DNA of 64,000 nt, from the NCBI GenBank assembly GCA_963706315.1, contig CAVPMA010000005.1:1-64000 (forward strand), given 5' to 3'. This stretch comes from CALMEC01 sp963706315. GTDB taxonomy: Bacteria; Actinomycetota; Thermoleophilia; Miltoncostaeales; Miltoncostaeaceae. Shown piece after piece: positions 42,787-51,323 of this stretch. The notes under the pieces are model-generated. The model made no database searches and was not told the DNA's origin. It was given only the letters and a program-made list of their open reading frames with translations. A program made the position numbers and the translations under genes. The stretch's first letter is position 1, and every line of letters begins with the position of its first letter.

Positions 42787-43635
42787 TTAATCGCCCGGGA
42801 CGGGGGCGTCGATGTGGTCGAACAGGCGGTCCAGGGTGTCCTGTGGCAGGCCGGGCCGGCCGGTGTCGCCCAGGCCGAACGGGCCGCCCGGGCGGTGGAA
42901 ATCCGAGCCGCCGCTCGGCACCAGACGCAGGCGCCGGGCGATCTCCGCGTACGCATCGCGCTGCTCGGGACGGTGCTCGGGCCGGTGCACTTCGATCCCG
43001 ACCAGCCCGAACGCCGCCAGTCGCTGCACGAACGACGACAGATGCCTCGCCGGGAGAGCAAGGGACCCCGGATGGGCCAGCACCGGCACCCCGCCGGACT
43101 CGCGAACCACCCGCACGGCGGCATCCGGCTCGAGGCCCTGCGACGGAACATGCGCCGGCCGCCCGTCCGCGAGCCAGCGGTCGAACGCCTCCTCCATCGT
43201 CGCCACGTGACCGGCGTCGACGAGCGCCGCCGCGACATGCGGACGGCCGAGCTGCCCAGCGGCCCGGCCCCGGACGTCGTCCCAGTCGAGCACGATCCCC
43301 AGATCCGCCAGGCGCTCCACGATCCGGCGGATGCGCTGCTCGCGAAACGCGGACACCCCCGCGAGGCGATCCACCAGGGGCCGCGGAGCGGCGGCGGCGA
43401 AGTAGCCCAGAAGGTGCATCGAGCCGGTCGGCACGCGCACCGTCAGCTCGATGCCGGGAACCACCCGCACTCCGTGGGCCCTCGCGGCGGCGACGGCGGC
43501 CGGGACACCTTCCATCGTGTCGTGATCGGTCAGCGCGAGCGTCCCCACCCCGGCCTTCGCCGCGGCGGCGATCAGCTCCGCTGGGTCGAGGACGCCGTCC
43601 GACGCGGTGCTGTGGCAGTGCAGATCGGTCAGCAC
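42787..43635 (-). CDS. PHP-domain phosphoesterase (TrpH/YciV-like)
   Basis: About 282 residues. The start, GTG 43635, gives VLTDLHCHSTASDG, the first metal-binding PHP motif. Further motifs are LALTDHDTMEGV, VVPGIELTV, VPVLAHPGSL and VPSGGSDFHRPGG. This is the TrpH/YciV group; the E. coli member RnmAP acts as a 5'-3' exonuclease on short oligonucleotides and on 3',5'-bisphosphates. The longer reading to 43698 would overlap the divergent SUI1-type gene. A 61-nt gap separates the divergent starts. Confidence 0.88.
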   Translation of the reverse strand: MLTDLHCHSTASDGVLDPAELIAAAAKAGVGTLALTDHDTMEGVPAAVAAARAHGVRVVPGIELTVRVPTGSMHLLGYFAAAAPRPLVDRLAGVSAFREQRIRRIVERLADLGIVLDWDDVRGRAAGQLGRPHVAAALVDAGHVATMEEAFDRWLADGRPAHVPSQGLEPDAAVRVVRESGGVPVLAHPGSLALPARHLSSFVQRLAAFGLVGIEVHRPEHRPEQRDAYAEIARRLRLVPSGGSDFHRPGGPFGLGDTGRPGLPQDTLDRLFDHIDAPVPGD

Positions 43636-43696
43636 GCCACGTCTCCCCAACCCCCGGCCCGGTGCACTCGCATGAACGCTAGGGTAGGGAACACCC

Positions 43697-44032
43697 ATGA
43701 CGCGGATAGAGAAGCCAGCGAGGTCCAGTGTCGTCTACTCCACCGGTACCGGTCGCGTGCGTGACGCGCCCGTCGCACCGGCCCCCTCCGGCCCGCCCGG
43801 CGACGGCATCGTTCGCATCAGCCGCACAAAGGCCGGCCGCGGCGGCAAGACCGTGACCCTCGTCAGCGGGCTGCCTCCCGCCGACGTGGAGGACGAGGCA
43901 AAGGCGCTCAAGCGCCTGTGCGGCAGCGGCGGGACGGTCAAGGACGGGGCCGTGGAGATCCAGGGCGACCACCGTCAGCGCATCGCCGACCACCTGTCCG
44001 GCCGGTACAAGGTGAAACTCGCCGGCGGCTGA
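43697..44032 (+). CDS. SUI1/eIF1-like translation factor (YciH type)
   Basis: AGGGTAGGGA lies 6 nt before ATG 43697. The 111-residue protein has a basic N-terminal tail and an eIF1-like core: GIVRISRTKAGRGGKTVTLV, GLPPADVEDEAKALKRLCG, SGGTVKDGAVEIQGDHRQRI and a C-terminal LSGRYKVKLAGG. YciH is the bacterial eIF1 counterpart that discriminates initiator tRNA and start codons, probably under stress. The match over the whole core is good. Confidence 0.9.
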   Translation: MTRIEKPARSSVVYSTGTGRVRDAPVAPAPSGPPGDGIVRISRTKAGRGGKTVTLVSGLPPADVEDEAKALKRLCGSGGTVKDGAVEIQGDHRQRIADHLSGRYKVKLAGG

Positions 44033-44064
44033 CCCGTCCGGCCCACGACAGAACAGGAGCAATC

Positions 44065-44736
44065 GTGTCCGAGCATGCCCTCGTCGCCCCGCAGATGGTG
44101 ATCAACAGCCGGATGCTCTACTTCGGGTGGATCCCGGAGGACCCGGACGCGCTCGCCCGGATCCTGCCATCGCAACTTCGCCCGATCGAGAATCGTCAAC
44201 TCTTCATGAACCAGTACGTCGTCGACTCGGACGAGCAGACATCGGGCTTCGGCGCCTACTCGCTCACGTACTGCGGACTTGATCTCGACCGCACCGCGCC
44301 AGACGGCCAGACGCCGAGCAGGTGGTGGACGCACTACTTCAACTCGTCCGAAGGCATGCGCGATTACGTCAAGCAGCGCGGGGTCCCCGCGACCCCCGGC
44401 CGCACGACGATCCATCTCGCCGGCGACACCGTCACGGCGACGACCTACTCGGACGACACACCCGTCATCCGGTCCACCGCCAAGGTGGGCCAGCCCGGCA
44501 TCACCGCCAGCGGCCAGCTCTCGTACATCACCGATGTCGGGGGACGACTGGTCGACGGCATCTACCCCTGGATCGCGACCCTCGTCGACCCGTGGGAGGT
44601 CACGAGCCTCGAGTTCCTCGAGCCCAACCACTCCGTGTACGCGCTGCGACCCGCCTCCCCGCTCCAGGTGACCTGGGGCTTCTACTCCCCGAACGCGTCG
44701 TTCTGCTACCCGGGCGGCGAGAACGAGATCACATAG
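44065..44736 (+). CDS. Acetoacetate decarboxylase-superfamily-like protein
   Basis: CAGGAGC lies 5 nt before GTG 44065. About 223 residues of mostly beta structure: LYFGWIPEDPDALARILPSQ, then NRQLFMNQYVVDSDEQTSG, FGAYSLTYCGLDLD and VTWGFYSPNASFCYPGG. The opening and the barrel-like strand pattern resemble ADC-like (acetoacetate decarboxylase) fold proteins, but the catalytic lysine cannot be placed with confidence. It converges with the Ppx/GppA gene, 6 nt from its stop. Substrate unknown. Confidence 0.5.
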   Translation: MSEHALVAPQMVINSRMLYFGWIPEDPDALARILPSQLRPIENRQLFMNQYVVDSDEQTSGFGAYSLTYCGLDLDRTAPDGQTPSRWWTHYFNSSEGMRDYVKQRGVPATPGRTTIHLAGDTVTATTYSDDTPVIRSTAKVGQPGITASGQLSYITDVGGRLVDGIYPWIATLVDPWEVTSLEFLEPNHSVYALRPASPLQVTWGFYSPNASFCYPGGENEIT

Positions 44737-44742
44737 CGTCCG

Positions 44743-46296
44743 CTACGCCGGGGCGCCGGGGCCGACCAGGCGGAGGCGCCGTCCAAACGCACGCTCGAAG
44801 ACAGGCCCCTCCTGCCCGGCGGACCAGAGCGCCACGGACGGCTCCTCCGGGGCGCGGAGGGTCAGCGTGATCGTCTTGCCGCGCCCGTCGAGGTCGATGC
44901 CCTGCACGACCTGCGCCCGGTCGCGCTCGAGCTGCTCGGCCAGGCGGAGGCACGAGGCGAGACGCCAGAAGCGCTCCTCGTCGCCGTCCTCCAGCACCGG
45001 CCGCATCCAGTCGAAGTTGGGCGGCGACTTGCGGTGGGCGCGCACGAGGAGCGCCACCAGCGCCAGCTCCCGGTGCGCAAAGCCCGGGAGGCCGGCGTTG
45101 AGGATGAGGTAGAAGCCGTGCTTGTGGTGGTCGTGGTAGTCCACGATGACGCCGATGTCGTGGAGCATGGCCGCGCTCCAGAGCAGTTCGCGCTCGAGCG
45201 GGTCGGCGCCGTGGAGTCCCACGCGTGCGGTGCCGTCGAAGATCTCGAGCGCGAGCCGCGCAACGTGCTGGGTGTGGGGCCGGTCATATCCGTACCGCAA
45301 CGCCACGTTGACCACGCTCGCCCGCCGCACGTCGGGGAAGAGCGGCGGGTCGGCGGGCGCGAGGAAACGCTCGAAGAAGAGGCCCTCGCGAAGCCCCTGA
45401 CTGCAGACCGAAATGGCGCTCGCCCCGACCCGCTCCATGACGACGTCGATCGTGACCGCGCCGGCGAGGATGATGTCGGCCCGGTCGGCCTTGAGCCCGG
45501 GGAGACGCTGGCGCTGCCCGACGGGCAGGCGGAAGAGGGCCTCGATGATCTCGTCGAGCGTTCCGCGTTCCAACTCGAACCCGTGGATCTCCGACAGCGG
45601 GTACTCCAAGGCGCGTTGCGCCATTGCCGCCAGGGTGCGCACGGCGCCCCCGGTCCCGACGAGCGGGAGGCCGTTCGGGGCGAGCCAGCCTGAGCGCGCG
45701 AGGACGTCGCTCACGTGCCGTCGCAGCGCCTTGAGCTCGCTTCGCTTCGACCGGGGGGTGCGGAGGAACGCCTCCGTCATCCGGACGGCGCCGATCGGCT
45801 CGCTCAGGGTCCGCTCGAGCGCCCGACGCGAGACGCGGCCGACCTGGACGCTCCCACCGCCGACGTCGACGAACAACCCGTCTTCGAGGGTGGTGCTGTT
45901 CACGATCCCGAGGTAGCTGTAGTAGGCCTCTTCCTCCCGCGACAGCACCCGGGCCTCCATGCCCTGCTCGGCGAAGGCGGCGAGCACCGCCGCCTGGTTC
46001 GTGGCGTCGCGCACCGCGCTGGTCGCCGCCACCACGACCTCGTCCACGCCGGTGGTACGGCAGAACGCGGCGTAGGTGTGGACCGTCGCGGCCCCGCGTG
46101 CGATGGCGTCGGGCTGGAGCTCGCCGTCGCTCATCCCGGCCGACAGGCGGACCGGTTCCCTGATCTCGTCGGTCAGGGCGAAGGCGCCACCCGGACGTGC
46201 CCTGAACACCACCAACCGGAAGCTGTTCGAGCCGAGGTCGACGATTGCGATGCGGCGCTCGCGGCGCTCGTCGGGCTCGGGCGCTACCCTAGACAC
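44743..46296 (-). CDS. Ppx/GppA-family exopolyphosphatase/pppGpp phosphatase
   Basis: A 517-residue two-part protein. The N-terminal actin-fold half has IAIVDLGSNSFRLVVF (phosphate loop), ATSAVRDATNQ, SREEEAYYSYLGI and GLFVDVGGGSVQVGRVS (second loop), with LPLVGTGGAVRTLAAM later. The C-terminal half is HD-like (WSAAMLHDIGVIVDYHDHHKHG). This is the long Ppx form that degrades polyphosphate and, in GppA, pppGpp. The GTG at 46296 is separated by one base from the divergent start at 46298. The exact substrate cannot be told. Confidence 0.9.
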   Translation of the reverse strand: MSRVAPEPDERRERRIAIVDLGSNSFRLVVFRARPGGAFALTDEIREPVRLSAGMSDGELQPDAIARGAATVHTYAAFCRTTGVDEVVVAATSAVRDATNQAAVLAAFAEQGMEARVLSREEEAYYSYLGIVNSTTLEDGLFVDVGGGSVQVGRVSRRALERTLSEPIGAVRMTEAFLRTPRSKRSELKALRRHVSDVLARSGWLAPNGLPLVGTGGAVRTLAAMAQRALEYPLSEIHGFELERGTLDEIIEALFRLPVGQRQRLPGLKADRADIILAGAVTIDVVMERVGASAISVCSQGLREGLFFERFLAPADPPLFPDVRRASVVNVALRYGYDRPHTQHVARLALEIFDGTARVGLHGADPLERELLWSAAMLHDIGVIVDYHDHHKHGFYLILNAGLPGFAHRELALVALLVRAHRKSPPNFDWMRPVLEDGDEERFWRLASCLRLAEQLERDRAQVVQGIDLDGRGKTITLTLRAPEEPSVALWSAGQEGPVFERAFGRRLRLVGPGAPA

Positions 46297-46297
46297 A

Positions 46298-47005
46298 ATG
46301 ACCTCGCCGCTGCGTCCCCCCTCGGTTCAGGAAGCGAGTGAGGCGTTGGCCCCGATCGCACCGGTGGCGCTTGCCTGGCCGACGGCCTTCGACACGTCCG
46401 AGGCGGTCGAACGGGCGTGGGTCGATTTCGCGGCGAACCACCCCCAGTCCGAGCGCACCGCGCTGCGCCAGGCCCTTGCCTTCGCACGGGCCCGGCACGG
46501 CGAGCAGTGCCGCAGGGGCTCCGACACGCCGTACTGGGTTCACCTCGTCCGCGTCGGGCTGGAGCTTGCGCGCTGGGGAGAGACGTCGCCAGTGCTGTTC
46601 CAGGCCGCGCTGCTGCACGATGTCGTCGAGGATACGCCGACCTCGCTCGCGGAGGTGCAGGAAGGCTTCGGTCCCGAGGTCGCAGCGCTCGTCGACTGGC
46701 TCACCGCGCCCGAAAGTCACGAAGGCGAGGCCGTGGTGGCCTACTACGAGTGGCTGTTGGCCGACGGTCCACCGGAGGCGCACATCCTCAAGCTTGCGGA
46801 CCGCACCGACAACCTTCGCAGCATCCAGGCGCTGGTCATGCGCTCGGGCGGCAGGCACCGCCCGTGGGCGGCCCGCTACCTCGCGCAGACGCAAGCGCAC
46901 GTCATGCCGTTGACCGCGCATGCCCCGTCGATCGCCCGGGTCGCTCTGGTCACTGCGATGGCCGACCTCGCCCCGCTGGTCGACAAGGGCCTTACCGAGT
47001 CCTAA
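46298..47005 (+). CDS. HD-domain hydrolase, SpoT/Mesh1-like (candidate ppGpp hydrolase)
   Basis: About 235 residues. The HD core includes SDTPYWVHLVRVGLELARWG (first His), FQAALLHDVVEDTPTSLAEV (HD pair and EDT), and HILKLADRTDNLRSIQALV (distal Asp-Asn block), the pattern of the (p)ppGpp hydrolase domain of RelA/SpoT and small hydrolases such as Mesh1. No synthetase or TGS domain is attached. The gene is divergent from the Ppx/GppA gene. The start is uncertain; sequence before residue 35 is less conserved. Confidence 0.78.
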   Translation: MTSPLRPPSVQEASEALAPIAPVALAWPTAFDTSEAVERAWVDFAANHPQSERTALRQALAFARARHGEQCRRGSDTPYWVHLVRVGLELARWGETSPVLFQAALLHDVVEDTPTSLAEVQEGFGPEVAALVDWLTAPESHEGEAVVAYYEWLLADGPPEAHILKLADRTDNLRSIQALVMRSGGRHRPWAARYLAQTQAHVMPLTAHAPSIARVALVTAMADLAPLVDKGLTES

Positions 47006-47083
47006 TCCGCACGCAACTCCGCCGCCATATGCGCTGGAGAGGATCCTGCCGTCATGTCGCACCATTCCAAGGAGCGTCTCCTG

Positions 47084-47242
47084 ATGAGCAGCATCACGGC
47101 AGTCCCGCTGGAAAGGATCCAGTCGTTGCTCGAGCGCCTCGACCCGTCGTTCGACGAGCCATGCACCGTCGCGGGTTGCATCCACCTGAACTCCGACGTG
47201 CAGGTGCTGCACGACGTGGTCGCCGGACAGGTCGCCGCGTGA
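47084..47242 (+). CDS. Hypothetical small protein, 52 aa
   Basis: AAGGAG lies 9 nt before ATG 47084. The chain reads MSSITAVPLERIQSLLERLD, then FDEPCTVAGCIHLNSDVQVL, with two cysteines. It follows the HD hydrolase gene by 78 nt and may be cotranscribed. An earlier ATG at 47054 adds 10 residues. No function known. Confidence 0.4.
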   Translation: MSSITAVPLERIQSLLERLDPSFDEPCTVAGCIHLNSDVQVLHDVVAGQVAA

Positions 47243-47262
47243 CCTGAGAGGCGCTCCCGGCG

Positions 47263-48441
47263 TCACGGCCGCTGTTCGATCTCCTCGAGATACGGTGGCG
47301 TCGATGTCGGGGTGAGCGCGAGCCGACCGGCGGCGAGACGTTCGAGCGCCTCGCCGGCCAGCTCGCGTCGCCAGCCGCCGGCGAGCGGGAAATCGGCGCC
47401 GTTCCCCTGGATGCAGGCGGCGAGATAGGCCACGATCTCGTCGCGGGTGGCGAGCAACGGGGCGGCAAGCTCCGCGGCGTCGGCACGCACGCCGACGACG
47501 AGCTGACCGAGGGCCGCCAGCACCGACACGCGCGCCGCGAGATCGGGACGCATCTGCCGGCCCAGCTCGATCGGCGATCCCTCGACGCCCCGCTGAACCG
47601 CTGCGAGGAGCTCGCGGATCTCGCGCTCCCGGATGCGCTCGGTGAGCCCCCGAACCCGGGCCAGGCCGGATTCGTCGGCGGGCCGGCGCTTCGCGACGTC
47701 CAGCGCGAGCCGGTCCTGCATGATCCAGGCCGGCGGGCGATCGCGACGCTGAGCCTCCAGCTCGCGCCAGGCTCCCACTTCACGCAGCACCGCCCGGTCC
47801 CGGGACGTGAGGCTGCCCTGGCCCTTGATCTTGCGCCATGCGTCCATGGGCTCCGTCACGAACCGCGCGTCGGGGCCGTAGCGGCGCTCGTGCTCCTCCT
47901 GGACCCAGGCGCCACGGCGACGCTCCGCGACCCGGCGCATCAACTCGTCATGGAGTGGGAGAAGGTGGAGGACGTCGTTTGCGGCGTAGCGCAGCTGAGC
48001 GTCGTTGAGCGGGCGGCGGCTCCAATCGCTGAAGCCCTCCGTCTTCTCGATCCGCACCTGGAGGGCGCGTTCGAGCAACGTCGCGAGGGACTGGCCGGCG
48101 CCCAGCCCCACGAAGCCGGCGGTGAGCTGTACGTCGGCGACGGCGCGGGGGCGTGTGCCGAAGTGCAGGGCCAGGAGCGTGAGGTCCGCCGAGGGCGCGT
48201 GCATGATCGTCTCGACGTCGGGATCCGCGACGAGCTCGGCGAGCGGCTCGAGCGCCGCGCCCTCCACCGGGTCGACGAGCGCCACCTCGCTCTCGACGCT
48301 GACCTGGGCGAGGCAGGGGATGGGGCGGTACGTTCGCTCCCACAGGAACTCGAAGTCGAGTGCGAAGCGACCGGCGGTGCGGGCCTGCCGGGCGAGTTCC
48401 TCGACCCCGGCGCGGTCTCGGATCACTGGCGTGGCCGGCAT
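47263..48441 (-). CDS. rnd: Ribonuclease D family 3'-5' exonuclease
   Basis: A 392-residue protein. The DEDD exonuclease domain shows FALDFEFLWERTY (the first Asp/Glu pair), HAPSADLTLLALHFG and RYAANDVLHLLPL (the YxxxD form, DEDDy). The middle and C-terminal parts contain an HRDC-type helical domain (LTSRDRAVLREVGAWRELEA, then WIMQDRLALDVAKRRP). RNase D trims tRNA and other small RNA 3' ends. It is divergent from the ABC-F gene with 20 nt between starts. Confidence 0.93.
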   Translation of the reverse strand: MPATPVIRDRAGVEELARQARTAGRFALDFEFLWERTYRPIPCLAQVSVESEVALVDPVEGAALEPLAELVADPDVETIMHAPSADLTLLALHFGTRPRAVADVQLTAGFVGLGAGQSLATLLERALQVRIEKTEGFSDWSRRPLNDAQLRYAANDVLHLLPLHDELMRRVAERRRGAWVQEEHERRYGPDARFVTEPMDAWRKIKGQGSLTSRDRAVLREVGAWRELEAQRRDRPPAWIMQDRLALDVAKRRPADESGLARVRGLTERIREREIRELLAAVQRGVEGSPIELGRQMRPDLAARVSVLAALGQLVVGVRADAAELAAPLLATRDEIVAYLAACIQGNGADFPLAGGWRRELAGEALERLAAGRLALTPTSTPPYLEEIEQRP

Positions 48442-48461
48442 CCCCGCTACCCTACCCCGTC

Positions 48462-50327
48462 GTGCACGTGGTCGGTCTCAGCAAGTCGTACGGTGCCCGA
48501 ACCCTGTTCGACGGCGTGTCGTTCCGCCTCGATCCGGGCGATCGCCTGGCGGTCGTCGGGCGCAACGGGGTCGGGAAGACCACGCTACTGCGGTGCATCG
48601 CGGGCCAGCTCCCTCCCGACGCGGGGGAGGTCACGCTCGCCAAGGGGGCGGTCGTGGCGCTCCACGACCAGCGCCCGCCACTGGGCCGGGAGATCAACCT
48701 CGGCGAGTACGTCGCCGAGGGCCTTGCCGCCGTGCGGAAGGTGGAGCGGACGCTCGCCGAGCTCGAGGCCCGCATGGCCGGCGGCGACCATGGACCCGAT
48801 GTCCTCGGCGCCTACGACCGCGCGCAGCGAGACCTCGAGCGGCTCGGCGGGTACGCCTGGGGCGCATGGCTCGATCGCGTGCAGCGCGGACTCGGGATCG
48901 ACCCGGATTGGCTCGACCGGCCGCTCGGCTCCTTCTCGGGCGGCGAGCTGACCCGAGCGTCGCTCGCCCGCGCGCTGGTGTCGCGGCCCGACGTCCTGCT
49001 GCTCGACGAGCCGACGAACCACCTCGACCTGCAGTCGGTGGAGTGGCTGGAGACGGCGCTCGCCGAGGTGGACGCGACGATCGTCCTCGTCTCCCACGAC
49101 CGGTGGTTCCTGGAGTCCGTCACGAGCAAGGTCCTCGACCTCGACGAAAGGCGCGGCCGTGTGTGGCCGATGGGCTACTCGGCCTTCCGGCGGGCAAAGG
49201 CGGAAGCGCTCGCCAAGCAGGCAACCCTCGCGGAGGCGCAAGCGCAGGAGATCGCCCGCCTCGAGCGATTCGTGGAGCGGTGGCGCGCCGGGACCCGCGC
49301 CCGGCAGGCGCAGTCGCGCGCCAAGCAGCTCGGACGGATCGAACGGATCGCGCCACCCTCACGGGAACGGTCCCTCGCGTTCGGGTTTCCCAAGACCGAG
49401 CAACCCGGCCGCCTGGTTCTCGAGGCCGACGGCCTGACCGTCGCCGCAGGCGACGCAACGCTGCTGCAGGACGTCAGCCTCGCCATCGAGCGCGGGCAGC
49501 GGGTCGCCGTGGTCGGGCCGAACGGCGCTGGCAAGACGACCCTGGTCGAGACGCTCATCGGCAAGCGTCGGCCACCGGCCGGCCGTGTGAGCCTCGGGCA
49601 TCGCGTGAGCGTGGGGTATTTCTCCCAGCACGCGGCGGAGCTCGATCCGGATCGTACCGTCGTCGAGACGGTGCTCGGTGGAACCGCCCTCACCAATACG
49701 CAGGCGCGCACGCTGCTGGGGCGGTTTCTCTTTCCCGGCGAGGCCGCCGACCGTCGGGTGGAGGCTCTGTCGGGTGGGGAGCGCCGGCGGCTGTCGCTGG
49801 TGCAGCTGATCGCCCACGGCGGCAACCTGCTGGTCCTCGACGAGCCGACGAACCACCTCGACATCGAAAGCCGCGAGGCGCTCGAGGAGGCCATCGGCGC
49901 CTACGACGGAACCGTCGTGCTCGTGTCGCACGACCGCGCGCTCATCGATCTCGTCGCCACGCACACCCTGGCGATCGAGGATGGCGCCCTGCGCCTCCGC
50001 GCTGGTGGCTACTCCGAGCTGACGCGGCTCCGCGAGTCGCCTCCGCCGTTTCCGGCGGCGGACCCACCGGCCGCCCGCAAGGCGTCGGCACCGAAGCGGC
50101 CGCCCGCCCAGAAACCGCGGCGGCGGTTGCGGGAGGTCGAGCGGATCGAGACGAAGATCGCCGCCTTGGAGGAGGAGCTGCGCGACCTGGAGCAGCGGCT
50201 CGGCGATCCCGAGGTGCTCGCCGACCGGGAGGCCGTCGCCGCAGCGGGCGAACGTCATCGCGGCGTCGAGCAGGAGATCGCGTGGCTGCTCCGCGAATGG
50301 GAGGAAGCGGCCGAAGCAGGCGCCTGA
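48462..50327 (+). CDS. ABC-F family ATPase (Uup/EttA-like)
   Basis: Two ATPase domains and no membrane part, 621 residues from GTG 48462. Domain 1 has GRNGVGKTTLLRC (Walker A), SFSGGELTRASLARAL and VLLLDEPTNHLDL. Domain 2 has GPNGAGKTTLVE, LSGGERRRLSLVQL and LVLDEPTNHLDIES. The region between them is charged and helical (ARLERFVERWRAGTRARQAQ), and the C-terminus is a coiled coil (EVERIETKIAALEEELRDLE), as in Uup. ABC-F proteins act on ribosomes or on DNA structures; the coiled coil suggests the Uup branch. Confidence 0.92.
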   Translation: MHVVGLSKSYGARTLFDGVSFRLDPGDRLAVVGRNGVGKTTLLRCIAGQLPPDAGEVTLAKGAVVALHDQRPPLGREINLGEYVAEGLAAVRKVERTLAELEARMAGGDHGPDVLGAYDRAQRDLERLGGYAWGAWLDRVQRGLGIDPDWLDRPLGSFSGGELTRASLARALVSRPDVLLLDEPTNHLDLQSVEWLETALAEVDATIVLVSHDRWFLESVTSKVLDLDERRGRVWPMGYSAFRRAKAEALAKQATLAEAQAQEIARLERFVERWRAGTRARQAQSRAKQLGRIERIAPPSRERSLAFGFPKTEQPGRLVLEADGLTVAAGDATLLQDVSLAIERGQRVAVVGPNGAGKTTLVETLIGKRRPPAGRVSLGHRVSVGYFSQHAAELDPDRTVVETVLGGTALTNTQARTLLGRFLFPGEAADRRVEALSGGERRRLSLVQLIAHGGNLLVLDEPTNHLDIESREALEEAIGAYDGTVVLVSHDRALIDLVATHTLAIEDGALRLRAGGYSELTRLRESPPPFPAADPPAARKASAPKRPPAQKPRRRLREVERIETKIAALEEELRDLEQRLGDPEVLADREAVAAAGERHRGVEQEIAWLLREWEEAAEAGA

Positions 50328-50381
50328 GCCCTACCGCAACCCGGCCGTTCCGTGGAAGGGGCACGCTACGATCAATCGCTG

Positions 50382-51323
50382 ATGGACGATCGCGCGACCG
50401 TCGCCGAGCCGACGCCCACCTGCTACCGCCATCACGACCGCGAGACGCTGGTCTCGTGCTCGTCATGCGACCGGCCGATCTGCACGTCGTGCATGGTCCA
50501 GGCGGCCGTCGGCGTGAAGTGCCCCGAGTGTGCCGGTCGCCCCACAGGCGCCGCGCGCCTCATGCCGCGGCCCGTCGCACGCGGCACCGCATACGTGACG
50601 ATGACGCTCATCGCGTTCAACGTCGCCGTGTTCGTCCTGCAGATGCTCACGGACGGTGGGAGCGTCGGACGGGGGATCGGGGGCGACATCGCCGCGAGGG
50701 GATGGCTCGACGCCCCCGACGTGGCCGCCGGCGATTGGTGGCGCCTCGTGACGTCGGCGTTCCTGCACGCGGGGATCGCCCACCTCGCCTTCAACATGCT
50801 CGCCCTCTGGTACCTCGGCACCGCCCTCGAGTCGTATGTCGGGCCGCTGCGCTTCGGGTTGATCTACCTGGGGTCGGTTCTGTGGGGGTCTGCCGGCGCG
50901 TTGCTGTTCGCCCCGCTGAGCCCCACGGTGGGGGCGTCCGGCGGGGTCTTCGGGATCATGGCAGCGATCCTCGTGCTGCAGCGTCAGCGCGGCATCAGCA
51001 TCGTCGGAGACGTGGGCATCTGGCTCGGCATCAACCTCATCATCACCTTCACGTTGCCCGGGATCTCGATCGGGGGCCACCTCGGCGGCATCGTCGGCGG
51101 CGCCGCGACCGCCTTCGCGCTCTCGAGCTTCGGGAAGGGACATATCGCGGCCCGCACCCTGACGCCCGTCGCGGTCGCGGCCACGATTGGTGTGCTCGTG
51201 CTCGGTGTCGTGGTCTCGCTTGTCGCGGCCGACCGCAAGGCCTTGCCGTCGTCGGCGTCGGCCGGGACGGCGATCGCCATCGTCCAGGCCGTCCCGGCGG
51301 CGCCCTGGGCGGCGCCTCGGTGA
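50382..51323 (+). CDS. Rhomboid-family intramembrane serine protease with N-terminal zinc finger
   Basis: About 313 residues. The N-terminal B-box-like zinc finger reads CYRHHDRETLVSCSSCDRPI, CTSCMVQ and VKCPECAG. Six helices follow, with WRLVTSAFLHAGIAHLAFNM (the conserved L1-helix region), GASGGVFGIMAA (catalytic Ser) and ISIGGHLGGIVGG (catalytic His). This fusion is common in actinobacterial rhomboids. It cleaves membrane proteins within the bilayer; the substrate is unknown. The stop overlaps the CopCD start as GTGA, so it is in the copper-type operon. Confidence 0.93.
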   Translation: MDDRATVAEPTPTCYRHHDRETLVSCSSCDRPICTSCMVQAAVGVKCPECAGRPTGAARLMPRPVARGTAYVTMTLIAFNVAVFVLQMLTDGGSVGRGIGGDIAARGWLDAPDVAAGDWWRLVTSAFLHAGIAHLAFNMLALWYLGTALESYVGPLRFGLIYLGSVLWGSAGALLFAPLSPTVGASGGVFGIMAAILVLQRQRGISIVGDVGIWLGINLIITFTLPGISIGGHLGGIVGGAATAFALSSFGKGHIAARTLTPVAVAATIGVLVLGVVVSLVAADRKALPSSASAGTAIAIVQAVPAAPWAAPR

